From Gracilaria domingensis (Eukaryota; Rhodophyta; Florideophyceae; Gracilariales; Gracilariaceae): DNA of 61,159 nucleotides. Location: the NCBI GenBank assembly GCA_022539475.1, contig VCMS01000324.1, positions 35,857 through 97,015 on the forward strand, written 5' to 3'. The stretch's first letter is position 1. Each line of letters starts with the position of its first letter. Positions 12,883-24,739 of the stretch are shown piece after piece. The notes under the pieces are model-generated. The model worked only from the letters and a program-made list of their open reading frames with translations, did not search any database and had not been told where the DNA came from. The translations under genes were made by a program, and so were the position numbers.

Positions 12883-13128
12883 ATGTACACAATAGAAAAA
12901 AATTCGAAAAAAGTAATGGCCCCTTCGAGAATATTCACAACAGAATTTAAAGGTCACCAATGCCCATGCAATTCTCTCGTTTCTCGTGAGAGAAGATGCT
13001 TAAAGTGCAGACATTACAAATCAGCACATCGTGGAAGATACTGTTTGAGATGTGAGCTCACATGGATTCAATGCGTTCACTGTGAGGATGGTGTGTGCAT
13101 TGGGTGCGGATGCTACGTTCCTGAATAG
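12883..13128 (+). CDS. Small cysteine-rich protein, copy 1
   Basis: The 81-residue product ends in a dense array of paired cysteines: RRCLKCRHYKSAHRGRYC, then CELTWIQC and CEDGVCIGCGC. Such spacing is typical of a zinc-binding domain, but I recognise no named family. An inverted paralogue lies at 15610-15831 and shares the pattern C-x2-C-x-HY-x-SAHRGRYC-x2-C-x3-W-x-QC-x2-CED-x2-CI-x-C-x-C. Conservation between the copies of cysteines and of the SAHRGRYC block, while the N-termini differ, argues that this is a real coding sequence. The start at 12883 is the first ATG. A second ATG at 12916 would give a 70-residue form. No signal peptide or membrane span is visible. Confidence 0.6.
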   Translation: MYTIEKNSKKVMAPSRIFTTEFKGHQCPCNSLVSRERRCLKCRHYKSAHRGRYCLRCELTWIQCVHCEDGVCIGCGCYVPE

Positions 13129-13129
13129 T

Positions 13130-14028
13130 GCGAAGTTCAAAATAAAGGTAAATATGCCATCTCGTCATGATCAAAGCGATGCGCGTAGAGATTAGATTTG
13201 TAACACATATGCCTCTTATTTCTAATGATACTTCATAGAAAAAGATATCCGTTCAGACTTAAACTTTTTTTAAACACCATCTATACCAGGCAACAAACCA
13301 AATCGCCCAACATCCCTTGTCCTGTCTGCAGCACGATGTCGAGGATTTCCTTCATTCCTGCTTTTAAATACAAAATGCAAAGAAGGGAAACAAAACAGCT
13401 CCGAAGACCCAGCGAAAACTTGTGCAATGGAATCAAAACACATGTTCAAATGATTTTCAGTGCTGTATGCTCTTCTGTTCAGTACACTATGACCAAAGTC
13501 ATTATGTTCTCATTACGTCAAAATTCATTGACAATCTAACGAATTAATTGTTTTTGAAAAAATTAACCCAATGAAGATGCCTTGAACATTGCAAAAACTT
13601 CTCTCACATGCTGAGGACTAAATGAAGACTCAATGACGGAGAGTTCTGCCTGGAAGAGCGGTTCACAACTGAAATTTAAGCAGCTGAACAAATAAAAATA
13701 CCACCATTTGAAGCTAGAAACCCTATGGCTTGCTGACATCGATAAGGCTGCAAGGTCTAGCGAAGCGATCGGTCAAATACAGTTACCTGGGCAGTTGCAC
13801 CCTGTAAAGCCAGCTGGTGGTACTGTTAGCAGTAAGCAGAATGTTTATTGCTAGTGGCCATCAACTTCTTACTATTCGTTTCCCGATGAAAGAGAGTACT
13901 TCCAATTCCGTTGCGGAGGCAGGTCAGCAAATGCACAAAACAAAACGTCGTAGTTTCAGGCGGAGAAACTGGAGTTCTTCTGTCATTAAGATTTCATTAA
14001 CGATTCAAGAAGATTTATTTCTATTCTT
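13130..14028. other. No gene recognised
   Basis: The interval holds an open frame at 13225-13539 (+, 104 codons) rich in basic residues without a motif, and nothing else I can support. Confidence 0.35.
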
Positions 14029-14727
14029 GGCTACAAATGCCAAATGAATTGCGCACAAGCTCGAAATTGTACGTCAGTTTTCAGAAAAGATGTGCGCCAT
14101 TAGAGCACTACTTGTTACAAATTAAAATCGATAGTACGCCAGTAGTTATAGATTTTTTCTCCTAGGTCGTACGATGGTTGGATTAACTGGCGTACAAATT
14201 TGGGCTTGTACGCCACCTGAAGGACAATAATCGACTTAAGTACAATGTTCAAACCTCTAGAGTGCATCGCATGTTCAAAATATGTGGGCCATTTGTGCCA
14301 TATGCGACCTGGGGCACAGAATTGGCGAGGAAGCCCAAACTTGTACGCCAATTGTCCCACCTGCTGTACGCCTATAAAGCACCGATGAGCCAGCTTTCAA
14401 GGTTAGTTATCTGCCACTGGTAGTGTTTGAGATCTTCTAGCAATGTTTAACGCGTGCGGTGGGTCCCCAAGTTGTGTGAATACAGCTAATCTGCGTATGT
14501 GACTATTATCTATGTAGCTTTGGAATTTTCTCTTAACAGCGTACTAGACGTGCACTTCCTTCATGCTGCACTTCCAGGCAGAAGAACTGCCATAGGAGAA
14601 AAACGCATAACTGCTGGCGTACGATCAATTTTAATTTATAACAAGTGGTGCTCTAATGGCGTACATCTCTTTCTACAACTGACGTACAACTTCGAGCTTG
14701 TGCGCCATTAAATTGGCATTTGTAGCC
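14029..14727. repeat. Fold-back element with ~120-bp inverted arms
   Basis: The left arm 14029-14150 and right arm 14607-14727 are inverted copies with a modest number of mismatches. Shared blocks include GGCTACAAATGCCAA at the outside and a GTACGCCA-containing block at the inside. A second inverted pair sits inside: 14190-14219 against 14331-14362, both built around GGCGTACAA and TTGTACGCC. Degenerate copies of the TGGCGTAC motif continue to about 14910. It encodes nothing, so it is best described as a MITE-like or fold-back element. It lies between the two cysteine-rich genes. Confidence 0.75.
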
Positions 14728-14939
14728 AAGATTACGCCATTCGTAGCGCTTTGCACGAAACCTTCTCAATTGGCGTAGCCCTGTAGTTCAGAGTTTGTAC
14801 TCCATTTGTAGTAAATGCGACAAATGGCGTACTTCTGGCTACAAATGGCGAACAACTGGCGGACAAGCTTAAAACTGTACCCCACTCATCATAGGAAGTG
14901 TACGCCATGAGAACGCAATTCATCAAAAATTCACAGGTG

Positions 14940-15600
14940 GTAGTATGCCAGTTGCATCATATTTTTTCTTCTAGGGCTCTTGGTAGAAAGCGGGAGTGGA
15001 GAGAAGTTTAACAGAATCAGCGGCGTGTTTGGGGCTAGTGGGCTGCATCATGGCTTTAAAAGCGGATACGAAGAGTGTCAAACAAAACGAGTTGTGTGGA
15101 GGACATTTTTTTCTCTTATATGCTTTGTTCTATTGTAAATACTATGGGTTTGACGTTACATACCTTTTCCTGCGCGTATATATATGTTTCAATTATACTG
15201 TTCAACATATATTTTGAAAAGTATAATTCAAACTGCATTGTTTTTGAATGGGTGAACTAAAACTAGATGCCTGTCGCCTTGCTGCTGCTGGGTTAGGAGC
15301 GTATCAATTCATTTGATTGGGGGAAAATAATGATTTGTTGAGAGATGTGGGTCAACGCAGTAAAGCATTCAGATTACGATAATACGAATCTGTAATGATC
15401 TTTCATCCGAATGAAAATATCTGGCGGAGCATTGGATTCGAGTTTATTTCGAGGTCACTGCGAGGAAAAAAAGTGTTCTAAATTTCGATTCCACGTTACA
15501 CTCATACCTCAACACTGCGCACGAGAAATATATTTTCGAGGCGCAATATGTCTTATCATTTCGTTCGAGAATGTGTAGGAACTATTTGAAACTCTAACGG
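14940..15600. other. AT-rich, no gene recognised
   Basis: Only short open frames are present (for example 14996-15217 plus), none with a motif. Confidence 0.4.
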
Positions 15601-15609
15601 TTCTGAGCC

Positions 15610-15831
15610 TCAGCACGCGCACGCAATGCAGGCATCATCTTCACAAAGGGTGCATTGCACCCAGTTGCGTCTACAAGTAAAACAATATCTTCCGCGGTGT
15701 GCCGAAATGTAGTGGTTGCATTTTGAGCATCTTCTCTGTGATGGGCGACAACAATTGCGAGATTTGTTTCCCACTTGGTGCCTCTCATCAGAAGCTTTAG
15801 CCTTACTTTGCTTCCCCTCGAATTGTTCCAT
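15610..15831 (-). CDS. Small cysteine-rich protein, copy 2
   Basis: This is the inverted paralogue of 12883-13128. It reads RRCSKCNHYISAHRGRYC, CRRNWVQC and CEDDACIACAC, so every cysteine of the C-terminal array is kept. I place the start at the ATG at 15831, which gives 73 residues. An upstream ATG at 15873 would add a short hydrophobic stretch (PFGISLSVSF) that copy 1 lacks. The flanking DNA of the two copies is not obviously similar, so this is an old or separately inserted paralogue rather than a simple inverted duplication. Function unknown; zinc binding is inferred only from the paired cysteines. Confidence 0.6.
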   Translation of the reverse strand: MEQFEGKQSKAKASDERHQVGNKSRNCCRPSQRRCSKCNHYISAHRGRYCFTCRRNWVQCTLCEDDACIACAC

Positions 15832-15879
15832 CAAGAAGCTTACAGACAGGGAAATGCCGAAAGGTAACAACAATTTGGG

Positions 15880-18800
15880 GAGGTAATAGATTGAGCCGAC
15901 ACCATGAATGATGTCCCAGCCCCAGTTATATACCTTGCGTGTTCGAAGACCATCGATTTGGAATAAAAACGTTTTCCGATCTCGATAGTTTTACTCTCCA
16001 CCATTTTTCCGTATATCGAGCTGGAAGGCATCTATAATATCTAAATTCATAATCCCGAATTGTGTCATGAAACAATTTGCTAAAGGGTATGAAAGGAGAA
16101 TAAAAGGAGGTAAACTGAGAGACCTCAACGAAACGCAAGGATGGAAGTCATCTTAGAATGTAATATTCTATACAAAAGAAACGCTTGTTGCTTTGAAAGC
16201 AGTGATAGTATGCTTTCGAATTCAATTCGTTTACAAAATTGCGCTACGTAGACAGCTTACATTCAATAGAAGAAACTACAATGAGCGGGATCATTACTCA
16301 CAATCTGTCCTAGAAGCTGACTTTCAATATCATTTGTGGGACAAGACAAAGAGATAAATTCCGTTCTGTTGAGTTCAGAAAAACGTAATGGTATTAATGA
16401 CCATAGAAGAAATCCAATTGAAGGCTTTTAATAATCTTGAATTCTTCGGGGACCGCAAAATGGTATTACTCGTGTATATCAACCTACATAATGCAAATCT
16501 TGTTGCATTCTGTTACCCAGAAGTTCTACACTACCCGAAGAGCCTCGTTTTCTAATTGTATATGTACTGTTTTCGTTGCAGTCTTGTTGTATCTCTTTTG
16601 CCTTCCATGCCTTCTGCGTTTGACAGCAAGGAAACATCTCAATTCTCTTTCTCTGGTTGCATGAAGCAAGACTGTGCGACACAGAGCCCCAAGAAGACCC
16701 GATAAGAGGAGTTACATTTTCCAAAGAGGCGCCGTGCACCTAGCCATCCCGGTATTATGGATTTTCCTGATCTGGTCTGGAATACTTATGTGGGTTTGAT
16801 CAATGAAAGTGAGATTGAAAATTGTTTCAGGTCACCCTGCACACACCGTGGTGGTTTCAGACTCACTTTTGAGCTCCCTGGAAAACACCTCACGAGCATG
16901 GTTATTGCATTTGCATCCTGGTATATTCTACCGCCTTTACTTATCTTTCAGCCGAGAACCTTATCTCCAGATGGATTGAGCCCCATGCAGAAGAAAATTT
17001 GATTCGTGAAGCAGGAACCTCGCGGTAGTTAACTGTGACTAAATTGTGTCCTGAGGGCAGTTTCATTTTGATTTTGGCAGAACATGAATCAAGCTTAAAA
17101 TCAGTGCGATCGGATAATCGTCATTGATGACATCTGATAGTGCAAGAGGCCTCCGAGTTGATAGGACTGCTGCAAATTGATTAACGTTTCTGCAAACAGG
17201 CAGAGTTAAAATGGAGAGAAAAGATAAAATTTCGTGTCGGGCGCCTTCGAATGTGAGTCATCACGGGTCTCAAAAGATGATGCGTCGTCGTTCCGTTAGG
17301 GGCACAGATTTTAACGATTGGGTCTATCAATTCAAATTGGGAGAGGAGTCGGAGAGTACCTACGAAAAATTAAGCGATTTGCGCCGTATTTTGCTCATTA
17401 GAGAACAAAGAGCGCAATTTCTTGTTACTACACGCGCTTCAACAAAAACAAGCACCTATCAGAATGGTGGTGCTCTCATAGAAACAACCATGATTTCCAA
17501 ATGAGCTTCTGCTCTGTACTTTACGTACGGCACCGTAGTTAGGAATCGAAAAGAGGAGGATAGAAAGACAAGGTTGGAAGAACAGGCCAGAATGAAAGAT
17601 AAGGAAAGGAAGCGAGTGGTGTATAAGAAAGAAAGAGGAGATTAAAAGGGGTTAAAAGCGTCTGGACGGATATCAGAATTTCGAATTTCAAGATCGCTTC
17701 TAAGATCCTTATGCTTTCTTCTTTTTGTTAGGTTCCTTACTACCAGCGTCATTACCCTACGCAGCAATTCAAAGAAAAGCGGATCAGTTTGAGTGGAAAT
17801 TGCTCCTCCCAGTCGAGAATCTGCCTCTTGTGTGTAGTGACGCCCAGAAAATGATCAATGTTTTATATCCATAGTCTCACGAGAAAACTCCCTGTCTCTT
17901 TGCTACCAGCAGTAGGACCTTAAAATTCACCCAAGCTACGTGGGTATGGACAGGTTTTCCAACGATCTGGTTCCAGTTAGTGTTGATCCATTGAGCAAAA
18001 GACCAAAAAGAGAGCATAGCCCGTATCTAGACTTGCAGTAACAAATGTTCGCCGACTCTTCGTCATTCAACATAGAAATTGAATTTTTAAGATACACTTG
18101 TATGTAGACTTCATTTTCTGGACAGATCAGCATTCAATCCTCACTCGGGCGAAATTCATTTTTACAAGCGGTAAATTCTCTAGTACAGTGGGTGAGAAAG
18201 CGCACCAGTGTCATGAAGTGCTTCACGCAGAACTCTTGGAGAGCTTCCAACATCAATGAAGCCAGGATTTGTTTCATCAAATGCAAATCGATAAGTGCAT
18301 CATATTCTCTTGCGCATCCGATATTTCCATGTTGCATAGCCTGATGGATCAACTTGTTTGCGCACAAACCCGTCCGATTCCATTTAGAATGTGCAGCTGT
18401 ATTCCGTGCCCTAGCAGAAACCAGTCTCATTGAAGTATTTTGGTGCGGTAAATGGAAATGACGCTCGTCATTAAAATGTCAATGCATTTCCATGGAAGTA
18501 ATTTTTTTCAAAACATGACATTCATAGAAACATCAGTGAAACAAAAACGTCCTTATTTCTGAATGAAATTTGTCATTTTACATTACTTCTAAAGTTATCT
18601 CGAAGCAATTTCTACTTAAAACACTCTTAATTCTATCTGAACGAGTTTTGCTTGGGTTGGTGTAAACTGGATAGAGTAAAACGCACCAAAATGTCCTAAA
18701 ACCTGCTCCAGTAGGATATGCCAGACCAGTGAAAGATCCCTCTTTACCACTTTCACTCGGGTGGGAAGCCAAGGTTTGCACTATAAATACATACAAAGGT

Positions 18801-18930
18801 ACCAAGTGCACAGCAAAACGTGCTCGCCCAATGTATCGTAGATGGTATTCATATCTGCTTAGGAAGGATAATCCCCAGTATTGGAAGTCCATGACTATTG
18901 GCACATGTGTGGAATGGGTTCCGATAATCG
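15880..18930. other. Mostly empty; one weak small ORF
   Basis: The only open frame with balanced composition is 17211-17504 (+, 97 codons), a basic and Ser/Arg-rich product with FNDWVYQFKLGEE and no recognisable domain. I would not call it a gene without transcript support. Confidence 0.3.
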
Positions 18931-18936
18931 TGAGGT

Positions 18937-19539
18937 ATGCTACCCTACAGGGCGGGCCGTGATGTAGCAAGGTTCATCGGTAGTCGTTTGTACTCCTGTG
19001 AGGGAATGAAGGTGTTCACAAATGCTCGGGTACAATTTTCGGATACTTTACTGGCCGTTGCCCCGGTTGTCACTTCCATCCTACGTATGGACCTGCACAG
19101 GTGGGCATTAGATTATTTAGTTCAATTCAAGTAATTTATCGGCTGCGATAAAAGAGGTGACCTCCTGGTCACCTCTATCTTCAGTAAAGGGTATCTGAGT
19201 TCAGCTCTAAACTATTATCTATCACGGGAGGTGTACAGCTCTCTGCGCGAGGGTCACCGCGTACGGCAAAGACTAGCTTCATCCCTAGGGCTCAATCAGG
19301 CCCTTCTGACTCGTTCAGACTGTTCTCCTTGGGCTAATTCCGTCTTCGAATACAACTTATTGCAAGTATATACCGAACCACAAGTAGTGGAAGTTATGCC
19401 TCTGTACATAGTTTCTGACCGTGTAGGCGTAATGCATAACCCTGTTTTCCTTCTCTTAAATTTTCACGATTGTCACGCCGTGCCAGGGGTTCGTCTCTGG
19501 ATTTATCTCTGTCTTCCGCCATCTTTTGCTAGGGCTTAA
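18937..19539 (+). pseudogene. Unrecognised ORF with one in-frame stop
   Basis: One frame stays open from 18937 to 19539 (about 200 codons) except for a TAA at 19132-19134. The product would contain ALNYYLSREVYSSLREGHR and a hydrophobic, proline-poor C-terminal part. I recognise no family. The pattern of a long frame with a single nonsense codon resembles the other decayed genes here, but composition alone cannot exclude chance. Confidence 0.25.
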
Positions 19540-21380
19540 ACCGCTCGACATCGCTTTTCATCCGCCTGTTTTCTAATTTGTCGTTGGATTCAAACAGGTT
19601 GAAAAACTAGAGTGCCTCCGTCAATAAGATTTCAATCACGCTACAAGAATTATACTTTAGGTTCTCTGCTAATTGATTGAGACCGCATTTTATTGAAATT
19701 ATATTGAGAGATGTCAAGCCAAAAAAGTTGAGAGAAAATTGGCAATGGAAAGATATTGGGATACTACGTACCCTACAAAAATTTTGCAAACTTTGGAAGG
19801 TAATAGGAGTGTAATTTCAGACAATTGGTTGTTTGAAATTAGCAGTCTGAGATTAAAGCTTTATTTCAAAAGTTAGAGGTCAGTATGAGTTCAAATTGCC
19901 TCCTTAGCGCTTCAGTTGGCATCAGATCACATTCAGAGCAGCTTTCAAATGGACAGCTTTGAGATACCAGAAATGAAATGATACCAGCACAATAAAGATC
20001 ACCCTCCACATGCATTCAATTTTATTGTTGTTACCTGCAGGTCGTCCCGGGCAGCACTTTGACCACTGTGCTCACAGCACTACTATCACAATACAGACAA
20101 TCTCCTTCGCAGATACTGGTTTTTGTGCAGAGTCTCCTTGTTATCACTCTATATCGCCCTCTATGTCTACATTCTTCCACTGCTGTCCGTCGAGTTACAC
20201 CACAACTTCTCGAATGGTTAATGCGTATTTTGCCACCACAGCGCCATATTTGTGCATGTACAATAAATTTGTTCTCGCTGAACTTCGCGTGTCAGCGGGG
20301 ATCTATGCCGTAACTGCATACACACTTTCTTGTCTCTCTGACTATAGACGCTCATGGCATGCAAAGATTCACTGTGATGCAATTCCCATTCACTCCTCGC
20401 TTTCTTCGTTTATCTCGCCCTTCTTCGCCAGCTTTGCTATGTACCGCTTTATCTCTTTATTTCTCTCATACAATCTTAAGTACGCCAATAAGGTGCCAGT
20501 CTTGTCCACTACCTTCCAACGCCACAGCACGGTTAGAAAAAATAAGCATTCTATTGAGAAATGCAGCTCTGCAATGAACGTCCTTGCCAACACCCCCCCG
20601 ACATCACTTAGGACAGATCTAGCGCCGTGCAAATTGTACCAATTGCCTCCTGAGCGCGCCTGAGCACCTCCATCTATACTGCGTGCGGCTTCAGGAATTG
20701 TGCTTCATCTATTTGCTAAAGCAGTTCTCTCACAGACGTGTTTGAGTATGTGCGAAGGAAACCTGCTTATTTTGCTGTAGAGTAATCACGTTGCTCATTT
20801 TTCGGCATCTCCAGGCAGCACTTCGTAGTATCCAATGCTTCTCATGGACTCCAGAGAAGCTCCCTGAAAACTATAGCATGATGGGCTGTATTGTTGAAGA
20901 TCAGGTTTAAGCTCTTGATCGATCCGATTGTTGCTCTGAGAGCTCTCACTTCCTGGAAGCTCTGATGTTAACATTTGAGCGTTCGTGATAGGCAAAGTCC
21001 GTTCCCCATTTCCAAGCAAAGTGTATGCACTAATTCTAGTCGTTTGACTATCTGCTAAGAGCCACTGAATGAACCACAGAGCGATGGACGCCACCCTGTA
21101 TAAGGTAGCGGGCCGCCGGCATACTTCCCATCTGAAGTACTGTAGTCTAGGCCCATAAAGAGACTGTAGCAGCTGCGTTCATACTATCTGATTACTTTGA
21201 TAACTTGTGCGCTGCCCCGGAGCGCCGAAGGCGACTTGTAAATACTCCTCATTTGCAAGCTTCCATTAAGAGCGACATATTTAAATTGTAATGGATAGGA
21301 AGCCTTTTGTTCTTGTACACGACTCCCGGACTCAGAGAAACTGCAAATCATGTGAACTATAGCAGCTAGAGTCGAATGTG
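19540..21380. other. No gene recognised
   Basis: A 217-codon open frame lies at 20010-20663 (+) but shows no motif and an odd Ser/Thr/Pro/Cys-rich composition, so I do not call it. Nothing else stands out. Confidence 0.35.
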
Positions 21381-21383
21381 GTG

Positions 21384-24300
21384 TCAGATAGAACGGGTTA
21401 ACGGGAGGTGCAACGCACCTGAGCTCCCCACTGCGTTCTGTACCGCCATACTGCAAGGAGAATGAGAGTGTGGGATTGGTCTTACGCGCGGAGCAACTCT
21501 TTTTGACGACTGAGCAGACGACTTTCGATTTCCATACTGTTTGGGCACACTCTGAACAGTCCTAATTCCAATATGATGAATGTGGCCATGCTGACTGTGA
21601 GTTTGATGACTTTGGGTTACTGTCGATGACACAGCTGATGTGATTTGGGATTGGGGAAGAAAAGCCGTACCCTTTGCCATAGGAGTAGTAGCTCTGGAAA
21701 CTGCGTCGGGGATAGAGAGACTGGGGGTCCCTACAGAGGGCCAGGGCTCTCACCCAGCCTGAGCTTTTCCCTTCAGAAACACAAGCTTCTTTCGCAGAAC
21801 TTCATTCTCTTGAGCTAAAGCATGAATCATACTGCAAAACTCAGAAGGCAGAGAAAACGATTGTTTCGCAAGACTCTGTCCAGGGAATGGTGAAATCTCA
21901 GGTAGCAGCGAAACAAGTGGTGTACTCTGCCTTGAATTCAATACCGGCGTACCAGCGGTTGAAGATATATTTGCAACAGCCGGGACACCGTTCGTCGCTG
22001 TTCTACAAGTTTGTGGCTGATCACTTTCCTTCACTTCAAATCTGCTTCTTTATTCTTTTGGCGTTGCCGAACTACTGCTCGACGGCGAGAGAGGGATACT
22101 CCCAGACACATTCATAGGCTGCGCAACAGATCCAAGCGCCGCGAAGGTCTTCGTAAGAGGCTTATGGATTTTTTTGACCTGAAATCGACTGCTTCTCTTC
22201 GCCGGTAACGTCCTTTTGCTTGCGCTAATGGAGGGGCTACCACCTGTCGCGGAAGTACTTGCTACATGAGCATTCGTAATATTTGATGGACGGTTAGACG
22301 TTGTGGCTCCCTGAGTCACAGTGGATGCGGTGGGAGTTGATATTACGGGGGATCCACGGCCAGCGGCGTGCGAAATTGTTTACAGAGTACCCACAGGTTG
22401 AACCGCTTGATCACAGACCCGGTACCCTGTTGTGACGGGTTAAGCAGGTTGCACAACAACAGTAGGTTTCGCTGAAGCTTACGACTTCCTTGAAGCCTGA
22501 ATAATGCTAGCCGAGGTAGCAGCTGTAAATGGACCCTTAGAGGACATGGAATGGATTGGTATAAGCGGCGATGACTCTGATGAATTTGACGCCCGTGTCG
22601 CATCATTGTGTTGCAACAAAGAATAACGTGGTTTCTTAGACGCAGGCAAAACTCGTGAAGGGAAATTAAGACGGTCTTCAGTAGACTTGCAGACGAGATG
22701 AATGGTATAGTAAGTTAATATGACCAATGTCATTGAGAAATAAGTAAGTCTTTGTCTCACTGACATTTCCATGAGTGTGATTTTTTGAAAAAATCAAATT
22801 CCTCCAAAGTGCCCTTACATTTTATTGAAAAGCATCGATTTCATTTACCGCCGCATGATGATTCAATGACAATGGGTTTTGCTACGGAGAGTCGACGTTG
22901 ATAACTACGGGTGCCACCCCCCCGCGAAATGGCACTATCCTGTCTGAAAGCAACACTTTGTTCATACGATGCCTGTTTAGTACTGAGAAGAGGGTGAGGC
23001 GCGCTTGAAATAGATTGCGGTTGTGACAATGCAAGTGTTGGCTATACAGGCCTGCTCTGGATGTACGAACGCGACCCTTGTTAGTGGGCAGCTGGAGATA
23101 GTTGGGTAACAGGCGTTGTAGATACAGATAACATACTATCTTCTGTTGGTCAAGTCGGAATCAAAGAGGGAAAGTCATTAGAATAATCTAAAAAGCTTTC
23201 AATCTTGCCCTCAATCTTCTCCATATTTGCCACTTCCGAAACTGTAAAACATCTCTTCTTCAGCCAACAATCTTTGCCGGCAAGATCGTGGCCGTATTGT
23301 GCCCGAAGCTCATTGCATTCAGTGCAGCTTAAATCGTAGAGTTAGTCTGCGCAGATTTAGCCGTTTTCACACAACCCAGTTTGCTGCCATATGGCAGCAT
23401 GGAAGCCGATGTCAATGAATTTTCTGAGGCACCGTCTTCACTAAGAGCCGAGCTGCTCTCATTTTTCGGCGCATGTGCATCGTATGAATCATCAGTAACG
23501 GGTTGATCGAGTGGAACGGTTTCTGATGGAGTCGCATCGCCTGCGGTCTGTTGCGCTCCAGGAACTGTATCATACTGATTCGCACGTCTGTGATGTGGCT
23601 TCGAACGATTCAAGTCGTCGTCAACGTCCCAAATCATACCGTTAGCAGTAAGCTCATAGATTCCAAACCGGTGCGGCTCTCATTCGAAAATTGACGTATG
23701 CGCTGCCGTTGTGAGCCTCCTGTTGAACCTATAGGTCGGTAGCTTAGCGATTGTTTCCGGCACATCCAGAAGTTCTTGAACTCCATTTGCAAACAAATTG
23801 TGCTTTAGAAGCTGATTCGCAGAAGGGCGAATATTGGGATTCTTCCGCAGACAATCGGCACCGAAATCGTAGCATGCTCGCGAAAATCTGTTCACAGCTA
23901 GGCCACTCAGAGTAGGCGGTTGATTCTGCAAGATGAAGTGCAATACTTTCATGGGCGGATTGCTGTGGTATGGAAAACGTCCTTTGGCGACCTCAATGGC
24001 AGCGATGTCTAGAGATCAGATGTCAGCTTTGTAATCATAGCCTAAGGGCTTCTCATATAACCTCCGGGGCCATCCATGAGGGCGCTCAAACAAGAGTCTG
24101 GCGCTCCTTTCTGTTCCAGCTGCCTTCAACCATCGATCCTATCACACCATAGTCTCAAAGCATTATGTTTCCTTGGAAATCAAGAAGCAGAATGGCGGCT
24201 TTGACATCGCGGTGCATTTGGCCGTTGCTATGAAAGTACTGGAGTGCCTGGAGTAAACAGTACATAACGTAAACGGCAAGAGGTTTGCTAACCCCATCGG

Positions 24301-24706
24301 TGTTCAGAAAGGACATGAAGGCACGGAGTGAGCCGCATGCAAGAGGGAGCATGACAATTCAGAGGTCCGTATTCTGAACAAAAGCGGTGGAGAAAGAAAC
24401 CATATTGAGGCGGCTGGAAAGGTTCATGACTTGAATCTCGCGAATGATTTTCTCAAGCGAGGACTGCAGCCTCCCAAGTTCGATGAACTCGATCGCGATC
24501 TCCTCATCGATTTTTCTACACCAGGTACGGTAATCATGGTCGCAAGCTCCCTGGCCGATCTGATCGCGGAGCTTGTGGCCGTTGGCAGCTTCTGAAATGA
24601 GGCGATGCACATTTTGCGACGCCACAGAAAGGGAGGGAGAACGAGGGGAGAGACGTGCTGCGAGCTGAGATGCCGCCGCGAGGAGTGCGCTGGTAAACCC
24701 GGACAA
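21384..24706 (-). pseudogene. OSR1/SPAK (FRAY)-like STE20 kinase pseudogene
   Basis: The N-terminal part reads LRDQIGQGAC, a degraded glycine loop, and AIEFIEL where VAIK would be, so the ATP-binding lysine is lost. Then come EIQVMNLSS, LACGSLRAFM and HRDVKAAILLLD (the catalytic Asp is kept, but the Asn after KA is gone). DYGV stands for DFG, SWMAPEVI is the activation segment, and RPSANQLLKH is the last kinase subdomain (near 23810). A long Ser/Gln-rich tail follows, with a conserved-looking patch (near 23290-23190) and two RFxV motifs at 22176-22187 and 22032-22043. TGA replaces expected Trp codons at 24359-24361 and 24016-24018. Several TAA or TAG codons in the tail sit where Gln would fit. 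There are more than ten stops but few frameshifts. FRAY kinases normally regulate ion transport and osmotic stress responses. This copy cannot be active. Confidence 0.75.
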
Positions 24707-24739
24707 CGTGCTTGGGGGCGCAGCAGCGCGATCATCGCG

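Noticed and set aside
20010..20663. A 217-codon plus-strand open frame
   Set aside because: Composition is unlike a folded protein and no motif or neighbour supports it. The opposite strand is also partly open.
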